Source of the DNA: Luidia sarsii
Lineage: Eukaryota; Echinodermata; Asteroidea; Paxillosida; Luidiidae
Direction: 5' to 3'
Length of the DNA: 64,000 bases
Assembly (NCBI GenBank): GCA_949987565.1
Contig: OX465107.1
Span: 5,535,659 to 5,599,658 of the forward strand
Part shown: positions 56,903 through 64,000 of the stretch, piece after piece
How positions within the stretch are numbered: the stretch's first letter is position 1
Layout of the letters: each line of letters starts with the position of its first letter
The notes under the pieces: model-generated
Seen by the model: only the letters and a program-made list of their open reading frames with translations
What the model was told of the DNA's origin: nothing
Database searches by the model: none
Program-made: the position numbers and the translations under genes

Positions 56903-58400
56903 TCAAACAAATAAAGTCAAACAAACAAAGGAACAAAGGAAGAACAAACAAACAAAGGAAGAATAAAGGGAAAAAATGTAGGCCCTACAGCGTGCGTTAG
57001 CCAGCGACTGAGTGCGTGCGCGCTGGCAGGTCGCAACTCGCAAGCGACGCAGACGAAAATAATGGGATTGAATTTTTTTTTTTTCATCCGAACGTTTTGA
57101 AAAAAGGAGGATGCGAGCACCTTTTTTTCCCTTTTTCTTTCCAAAACAATTGTTTTCCCTAAAGACGGGTAATCTAATTTTCAGTCGTGTTTAAGTACAG
57201 TAGATAGGCTTTGTAGGCAGTGCATGTGCGAGGTTCAACGGTTGGAAACAGCGAAAATCAATCGAAATTTCGTGTTTTTGTAACCGTTTTATTAACAAAT
57301 AATTGATGCGGCGCGGCAACAAAACGATGAGGGCGGGAATGAGGAATTAAATGTTTTTAGCTGGCCTAACTGCGAGTGGGCAAATACCATAAAAATGAAA
57401 CTCTCTTTTGTTTTAGCTGGCCTACTTGCACCGTTTGATATGGGCCACAAGAACTTGCCGGTATCGTAAAGGCTTAAACCATAAACGTAACATAGGTGAT
57501 TTGAAGGGGATTTGAACAGTTACATGTATATGTTTGTTTCGTGCTTGGGCAGTAACATTAGGGTAAACTGGGGTAAGTGGGACACTGGGGTAACTGGAGA
57601 ATTCTCGTGAGCCTCGCAATCGGTACAGGCGGCAAATGGAGAATTTAAAAGGGATCTCCTACAGGCCAGGAGCCCATGCACCAATTACGTCATAATTTGT
57701 CTGCAAGTGCATTATCCAGCCAATCCAGGTCGTAAAAACGTAAACTACTATTCACGTGACCGCTACTATAAGGAAATATTTTTGTATACACAATTTCAAA
57801 TTCGAAAATAGCACGAAAAGTTTGCTCACCAGAGTCTCTTCCATCACGGCCAAGGGTTGTCTTGCTGGAGCCTCAAGGTCTCACCGTTGCAGTCAATGGC
57901 AGTTTCGTCAAACATTATCAAAAGTAACGGTGCTAATTCGCAGAATATAACCGTAACACTTTGCGAATCAGATTCCACGGCGGTGCATGCAGGAATGGCG
58001 CTTCACAGGGCCACGCTTTCCCACGCTTGACTGGATACGAGCAATGCGCGTTTTCGCAGTCACTTCTATACAAACCGCAAACTCCCTATTCTCTAGTACT
58101 AGGACTAGGAGTAGGAGTTCCAGCAAAGTTTAGAGTCTTTAGACATTTAAATAAGGCTTGCGACCAAGCCCGATAGTCTTAGAATGTTATTGTAAGAAGC
58201 AACGCAGTAACAATGGGTAACTAATTCAGTTGGTTGCATTGCTTTCGCCGACCATAATGCCTATAGGCCCCTAATGGAGACGATTCCAACAATTCTGGAT
58301 TCACACAACACTAATAACCTCCGTTATAGGTTCCTACCTCCATAGTACAGTCCCCTGGTAAAAGAGATCAGATTTTTGGGGCGAAAGTTACAAAATAAAT
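56903..58400. other. Unassigned sequence
   Basis: Repeated AACAAACAAAGGAA words lie at 56,905-56,965 and a CpG-rich stretch at 56,990-57,055. Around 57,545-57,600 there are GGGGTAAGTGGGAC-type words. No coding region is supported. Confidence 0.4.
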
Positions 58401-58404
58401 GAGG

Positions 58405-58497
58405 ATCTTAAAATTTAGTGGGCCTACTAAATTTTAAGATTTACATTTTGGTGATTTTAGTCAGTAAGCAGTTTGCAACATTTTTGTATATCACCTT
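58405..58497 (-). mobile_element. Penelope-like end, family A, inverted with fold-back tip
   Basis: The minus strand starts GGTGATATACAAAAATGTTG. At the other end ATCTTAAAATTTAGTGGGCC is followed by TACTAAATTTTAAGAT, a near-perfect palindrome, so two copies were joined and most of one lost. Confidence 0.75.
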
Positions 58498-58635
58498 AAA
58501 ATAAATGAGGGACAGAAGATTACAAAGCAGTAAAATCAGTGTGGAAATAGGCCTAATGAATTATAAAAACTGCAAAGTCTTAATAGATTTTACATTCATG
58601 GGATTAGTTTGAAAATTGGCGAAGAAAATGTTATT

Positions 58636-58696
58636 GGAACAGGACTTGATACCTCTGGCTTGACATACTATAGTGCTATTACCACGTCAGCCATCT
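58636..58696 (-). repeat. tRNA-like sequence
   Basis: Minus strand: A-box-like TGGCTGACGTGGTAATAGC and B-box-like GAGGTATCAAGTCC. A SINE head or tRNA pseudogene; the family is not clear. Confidence 0.4.
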
Positions 58697-58699
58697 TTC

Positions 58700-60293
58700 C
58701 CAAATAGTAAGTTACAAGAACAAGGACTACCGTATTGACCCAGGGAAAATGTGCTTGACAATTAAATGAGAAACACAAGAATTTGGAAAGATTTGTTCTT
58801 TCATAGTAATTTCTCCAACAAACATGACAGGAATATGAGAGGAAATTTGATACTGTGATATCTACTTGAAGTTGAGGAGACTACAGTCTGCCCTAGCCAC
58901 AGCGTACAAAACCACACGATTTTAGAGCATCATTTAAAAGTAAATCCAGTCTCATGCCAAAACTGAATCCTTTGAAAAAAGAAGATATGCTCCAGACGCC
59001 AAGATTAAGAAGCTGGCTAAAAACAGATTAGGAATGGTGATGATATGATAACGTTCATTGAGGACAATGCTGAATAGAAGACCTTTTGGCTTTGGAATAC
59101 AAAAACATGTCTGGATAAGTTACACAATATTTTATTTTGTTGACCCTCTGGAGAATTTCCAGAAACTACCGTACATGGCAATAGAACTAGATGCATTTGA
59201 TATGCAGTCCCTTTTAGATCCAAACGGACAATTCTCGTATATTCCATCGCATTAATTTTTAGCAGTCTAAAATCTTAGTCATGTATTCTATCTTAGCCCT
59301 AAAACGGCACAAGTAGGCCTATCTGTCATCAACGCTTGCTTCCAAAATTGTTGCTACATTATATTTACATGTTTTTATGTCTGCAAAATTTATTGTTTTT
59401 AAATGTTTTTGATCCATTACACTTTTTGCTATGTGAAAACTTATCAAAATCCATGTAGGCTACACTTTTATCCTTCAAAAAATTACCAAAACCTTGCGCC
59501 ATGTTTTATACTTGCTAATGCTGTTCCGAGTCATTTGACGTGGCAGATTGTAAGTGGTTTTCAGGGATATTGTTTCATGTACTGTGCTATGATCTTTCCA
59601 AAAAGACTGTAAAAGATTCAATTTCTATCCAAGAAAGACTCACATCAAGACCTCATTCAGTTTACTTTGCCAATACCTATTTTTATTTCATCATTTCCGG
59701 TTACATAGCGTACAAGCAATTTGATATAGGTCTTTTGAATGATGTTATAGAAACAATTTCTAAGGTACAGGCAGCATGTAGGTACATACTGTTCAACTAC
59801 AGTACTGATTTAATGACAGTGTTGATTTAAAGAAGTCTCCGGCTTAGTGCCGAATCTGATAAGGAATTGTACACCATAATAACGCAAAAGCTGCATACAG
59901 GAGAAGATTAGAAATATAGGCCTATATATCATGTTACACCCACCACCAATTCATTTATCACACAATCTATGAACAGAAACTGAATAGAACTTATTAAGTC
60001 ATTTATGTTATAATTGTATCAGTCCCACTATTATAGTCCACTAGTAAGGGGCTACAAGATTCGGAGATGTATCTGAGTTTGTATGCATAGATAATGTCAA
60101 CGGTCAATAAACAATAATCGTCCTTCCTCTCTTCATTGATTTTAATTTTCAGGGAACCACTTTTACAGTAAAGCCTTTTATGTTTGGAAATTACCTTCAA
60201 CGAGTGAATTTTCTTGAAATCTACCATAGTTTTGGGCCTGAATTTCAACATTTTGTAACACACAAATATCAAGAGATCTTATTATTAATTGGT
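58700..60293. other. Unassigned AT-rich sequence
   Basis: Several short frames (for example at 59,540-59,830 plus), none with recognisable motifs. No repeats noted. Confidence 0.35.
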
Positions 60294-60430
60294 TTGCGGT
60301 GACACCATGTTTATCATCTCTTTTGAGTCTGAGTGTGGCTCTGAAAAGAGCCGGTGACTCAACGTTTCGAGCAGTGCGTACTCTGCTCGTCGTCAGGAGA
60401 CTGCTGGATTCCAACTATCATATAAAGGTG
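60294..60430 (-). mobile_element. Penelope-like terminal repeat, family B, with hammerhead-like core and histone-type stem-loop
   Basis: The minus strand reads CTGACGA (plus 60,390-60,396), a 7-bp stem CGAGCAG/CTGCTCG with loop AGTACGCA, then AAACG, close to the hammerhead core CUGANGA-stem II-GAAA. It is followed by GGCTCTTTTCAGAGCC (plus 60,337-60,352), identical to the consensus animal histone mRNA 3' stem-loop. Hammerhead motifs are known in the terminal repeats of Penelope-like elements. I cannot build stems I and III with confidence. Confidence 0.6.
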
Positions 60431-61473
60431 TTTTTTTTTTACGGCTTGGAGGAGCGGTGAAGCATGGAGGATCCTTCCCAAGAGATCTGTCAATTTACGT
60501 GATGTCTTTTTTGTTTGTATGTAGGGGCTTTTTTCCCTGAAAGGTCGGGCTGGCACTGCAGACACAGTCTTTGCATTTTTGTAGCCCATTTAGTAGTGGA
60601 CACTTCAAGATAAATTCTTCTAGCATAATTATAGATATTAAGTCTGGAATGGTATTCGTCATTCGTTTGTACACCAGTCGCAAAGCATCAGCGTCAACAG
60701 CAGGACAGTGGCAAATAAATCTAGGACCAATTGCATGGGAGCTGCATGAGCAAAACCATGTTCAACGAATCGCGAAGGAAGTCTTTCAGTGTTAGTAAAG
60801 ATCTTCGTGTTGCATCCAAATTTGGCCCCCTCAACACAATTGTCAATCTTTATTCAACCACCAAGCTATTTCGACAAAGACCTCTTTGGCAACTGCGCAT
60901 ACACCAATCCATTTATCACACACTTTGGCGATTTGGTTTAAAAAATGACACTCGTAGCTACATTGTGTACATAAAATAACACAAACTACAGGCTAGTAAG
61001 TTTAATACAACTATTTGTTTCTCAATCTATGTTTCCACACTTAAAAGTTTTCTTTTCCTCCAAAAATACATTAAGAAAATAGATTATGTCAACAAGTTCG
61101 GATATATAAAATACGAGGCATATTTAAGAAAAAGTTCATTAAAATAGATGCTGAATATTAATTATTCATTGAGTTGTACTGCCTAGTCTCCCTTCAATCA
61201 TCTGGATCTCCAAAATACAGACTTAATCCTGTTTGTAATAATGACTTGTTTTAATATTAAAGCTCTACGATATACAATTAACGCACTAGAACACTTTCTG
61301 AATACATTTCTTACGTTTCATGGGAAAGGAAAAGGCTTGATATAATCTACGTGTATTGTGACAAATCTTGTGCAGATGTTTACACGAGGATTGAAGTCAT
61401 TCACGAAGTGTTAACTGCAGGTTAGAATACATCATGAAGATGCTGCAATGGAGATGTGAGGGTGCCTTGGAGT
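60431..61473. other. Unassigned sequence; probable 3' untranslated side of the phosphatase gene
   Basis: The part nearest 61,473 would be 3' UTR of the minus-strand gene. The first plausible poly(A) signal on the minus strand is ATTAAA at 61,250-61,255. This is a candidate only. The rest holds no recognisable element. Confidence 0.35.
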
Positions 61474-61538
61474 TTAATAGTCAAAGAACTCGTGGTCGAT
61501 GCCGTCTATTTCATCACGAGAAGGTTTCTTCTTGATAG
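61474..61538 (-). CDS. Receptor-type protein tyrosine phosphatase, last coding exon
   Basis: The acceptor is CACTTTCCTCCTAATAG|CT. Two bases complete a Ser codon begun in the previous exon, then the frame reads IKKKPSRDEIDGIDHEFFDY and stops at TAA (61,474-61,476). The basic stretch followed by an acidic/aromatic end is a short cytoplasmic tail after the phosphatase fold. The phase join with the exon at 62,178-62,250 (1 + 2 bases) is exact, which is the main reason for linking them. Tail sequences are poorly conserved in this family, so the subtype is not settled. Confidence 0.7.
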
Positions 61539-62177
61539 CTATTAGGAGGAAAGTGAAAAGAAAGGGGTGGGGGGGGGGCGGTGATAAGCAAGGTACCAGG
61601 AAGAAAACCAAACATCAACGTGTACAAAGAACGCAACTTTAGCACTGAATGGGGTCGTAGAGGAAGGACCTTCGAAAAAGAGTTCCCCTTTTGTTTCAAT
61701 CAAAGTGCGAAGCCGAATAGATTAGGAGCAGGGGAAAAGATGACATGTTGGTGTCAGAAAGATGGCTTCAATCTACTGGGGACTACACATAAATGTATAC
61801 CAATGAAAAGTGTCTTGAAGCCTCCTGAAGACGAACAGAGTATAGACCTACTGTTTCAAATGTTGAGATTCTCCGATTCTTTTCAGAACTACACATACTG
61901 GTAGGGTCTACTCGCAAAAGAGAACTTTGTATGGTGTCACCGCAATTCTGCTATCCTCCCCATGAAAACCTTCAAATATCATTTGAAAAGTGTCTTTCTA
62001 AACAACTTTGGACCAATCTTTTTAGTGGCCGATGGCTCTCACTCTTCCCTCGTGTCTCGACGGTCCGGGTTTTACGTATATCGTAGATAATTCAAATCCT
62101 AATGGCAAGAACTTTGAGAATCCTTCCTGCACTGGGCAGGAAGCGTCCGGTGACCCTGGGTCAGTTTGAGTACTTAC
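61539..62177. other. Intron of the phosphatase gene (minus strand)
   Basis: It contains a G-rich run on the plus strand (61,563-61,581), and a decayed family-B retroelement end at about 61,850-61,980 (TGTTGAGATTCTCCGATTCT, TTTTCAGAACTACACA, GCAAAAGAGAAC, GGTGTCACCGCAA). No additional exon is needed by phase. Confidence 0.5.
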
Positions 62178-62250
62178 AGGACAGTCCGGCCACAGGATTG
62201 GGGTTCTCAATGGCCTTCAGAAGTACCCTGTGAATGAAGATGTACTGGTC
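62178..62250 (-). CDS. Receptor-type protein tyrosine phosphatase, penultimate coding exon
   Basis: 73 bp between CCCCCCACAG| and TCCT|GTAAGT. It reads DQYIFIHRVLLKAIENPNP then VAGLS plus one base. Joined to the preceding exon it gives VQTE-DQYIFIH, the Q-loop (Q...Q) and final helix of the classical PTP catalytic domain, where the glutamines position the water that hydrolyses the phosphocysteine intermediate. With so little after the helix, the protein appears to end with a single PTP domain and a short tail, as in the R3-like receptors, rather than a tandem D1-D2 protein. This is an inference. Confidence 0.85.
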
Positions 62251-62474
62251 CTGTGGGGGGAATCAGCAAAGGGAAAAACAAACCCAGGATTTTAAGAGTG
62301 GCCCCTGACTGGTTTCCTTATTGGGGGATAAATTGGTGCTTTTGTATACTTTCAGTGGCAAGAGAGAAAGGGACAAACGAGCTAGAGATCAGCTGGTCTG
62401 GGGAAAAGTGGCAAGACTGCATGTAATGTGTTATCCCAATGTACCACTGTGGCACCAAACCCACATAACATTTG
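62251..62474. other. Intron of the phosphatase gene, left part
   Basis: No exon or element is recognised up to the solo retroelement end at 62,475. Confidence 0.4.
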
Positions 62475-62580
62475 ATATACAAAAATGTTGCAAACTGCTT
62501 ACTGACTAAAATTACCAAAATGCAAATCTTAAAATTTAGTGGGCCTGACGTTTCGATCCTAGCAGGACCTTTCTCAAAGG
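62475..62580 (-). mobile_element. 106-bp solo family-A element with 13-bp target-site duplication
   Basis: CACATAACATTTG occurs at 62,462-62,474 and again at 62,581-62,593, exactly bracketing the element. The sense strand, as judged from the 56-kb copies, is minus: CCTTTGAGAAAGGTCCTGCT ... GAAACGTCAGGCCCAC ... GTATAT. Within it TTTGAGAA, a GGTCC/GGATC stem with 5-base loop, and GAAAC are laid out like a decayed hammerhead core. It lies in a phosphatase intron. Confidence 0.85.
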
Positions 62581-63147
<567 letters not shown>

Positions 63148-63235
63148 TCAGGGTCTCCTACTCCGTCACGTCCTCACAATCCTTTCTCCTCCTGCTTCCC
63201 ATTTTGTCCACTTTCCACGCCCCTCTTAGACTGAA

Positions 63236-63578
63236 GAGTGTGGCTCTAAGGAGAGCCAAATGCACCGGCCAATCAGCAGTCATTAACCATACATATTCAT
63301 GAGCCCATGCACTGATGTATTGTCAATGTAGACAGCAAACAATAATACAAGTATTAGTGTGGCTCTAAGGAGAGCCGAATGCACCGGCCAATCAGCAGTC
63401 ATTAACCATACATATTCATGAGCCCATGCACTGATGAATTGTCAATGTAGACAGCAAACAATAATACAAGTATGAGTGTGGCTCTAAGGAGAGCCTAATG
63501 CACCGGCCAATCAGCAGTCATTAACCATACATATTAATGAGCCCATGCACTGATGTATTGTCAAACTAGCAGTGATTC
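63236..63578. repeat. Three 119-bp tandem repeats with hairpin and CCAAT words
   Basis: TGGCTCTAAGGAGAGCC starts at 63,241, 63,360 and 63,479, i.e. a 119-bp period. Each unit contains a GGCTCT/AGAGCC hairpin, GGCCAATCAGC (CCAAT), and TACATATTCATGAGCCCATG. Copies differ at only a few bases. The third unit is cut short near 63,565. It sits in an intron of the phosphatase if the gene continues upstream. Confidence 0.9.
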
Positions 63579-63669
63579 GGTTTAGTTTTGACGGTCATAC
63601 ACCAATCCAGTAGGCCACGCCCACAATAGCAACAGCCAAGCAACTGCGCACATGCGCACAACGTGTCAG

Positions 63670-63833
63670 GATCGCCCACGCGCCGTGCGCGTCCACTGCA
63701 CGCCCGCAACCACTGAAAGCACTTCTCTCCATTGGACTTTGGTTTTGGAAAAGGCCAAAAATGTACAATTCCTCTCTTTGCCAAGGTATCGAGAGTCAGA
63801 ATTACAATGAAAATATAAACACCGCTTGACCAT
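63670..63833 (-). pseudogene. THAP-like zinc-finger N-terminus with a frameshift
   Basis: From the ATG at 63,831-63,833 the minus strand reads MVKRCLYFHCNSDSRYLGKE. After a one-base shift near 63,771-63,782 it continues HFWPFPKPKSNGEKCFQWLR and ACSGRAR. CxxxxC at the start, FPKPK and CxxWxxAC are the pattern of the C2CH THAP DNA-binding module in invertebrate THAP proteins. The distal C..H pair is not seen here and would need another exon. It could be a pseudogene, or a real first exon with one sequence error. Confidence 0.5.
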
Positions 63834-64000
63834 GGTTAAGGATAAAACTCGGGTTTGCAAAGGAATTGCCTGGTACATACGAAACAAAAGTAAACACAAC
63901 GAAAAGTTTGTTGTAATTAAGAAGACAATATTTAAAACGTTATGTTGGACAAAATGGCGGCCTTTTGTCGGACCTTAAATCACGCGTTGTGATTGGTCAA
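63834..64000 (-). promoter_or_regulatory. Promoter-like region upstream of the THAP-like start
   Basis: TATA-less. It has an AAAATGGCGGCC word (63,951-63,962; YY1-like), an inverted CCAAT (ATTGG, 63,992-63,996) and CACGCGTTGTG. An NRF1-like TGCGCACATGCGCA lies at 63,645-63,658, downstream of the ATG. These are motif matches only. Confidence 0.35.

Overview
This is a window of repeat-rich eukaryotic nuclear DNA. It has split exons with GT/AG borders, tRNA-derived SINEs, Penelope-like (GIY-YIG) retroelement remnants, TTAA-flanked MITEs and satellites. There are no prokaryotic operons. The base texture (many ACATGTAC, ACCGGT and TAGGCCTA words) and the receptor-type tyrosine phosphatase suggest a marine invertebrate animal, perhaps a deuterostome such as an amphioxus, hemichordate or echinoderm. 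The species call is an inference with low confidence.

Layout. (1) 1-19,330 is a higher-order tandem repeat. Arrays of a 47-bp monomer alternate with seven copies of a ~0.75-kb spacer. Each spacer holds an inverted monomer (30-bp palindrome), a 119-bp exon-like segment with splice-like borders and one shared in-frame stop, and a ~270-bp polypyrimidine tract. (2) 20,309-20,811 has nested inverted repeats. (3) 21,043-23,644 is a pure 7-bp satellite, (CCCTCTA)n, i.e. TAGAGGG on the minus strand, which resembles a telomere repeat. (4) 23,645-27,760 is mixed sequence with a fold-back element, a local duplication and tRNA-derived SINEs. (5) 27,760-39,550 is a tandem array whose units combine a degenerate GGCAGA/GACAGA hexamer repeat with a minus-strand 171-bp exon-like segment. 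That segment is phase-symmetric; two copies are fully open. A TTAA-flanked MITE is inserted at 34,278-34,853. (6) 39,550-61,400 is a mosaic of old duplications, SINEs, MITEs and two families of Penelope-like remnants, with no gene I can name. A possible orphan exon lies near 53.3-53.6 kb. (7) 61,474-63,124 (minus) carries the last three coding exons of a receptor-type protein tyrosine phosphatase; their splice phases agree. (8) 63,236-63,578 has three 119-bp tandem repeats. 63,670-63,833 (minus) is a frame-shifted THAP-like zinc-finger start, with promoter-like motifs beyond it.

The only confident functional gene is the phosphatase. The most interesting material is in the repeats: two independent tandem arrays that carry amplified exon-like segments, the TAGAGGG block, a 106-bp solo element with a perfect 13-bp target-site duplication, and a second retroelement end that carries both a hammerhead-like core and an exact match to the histone mRNA 3' stem-loop.
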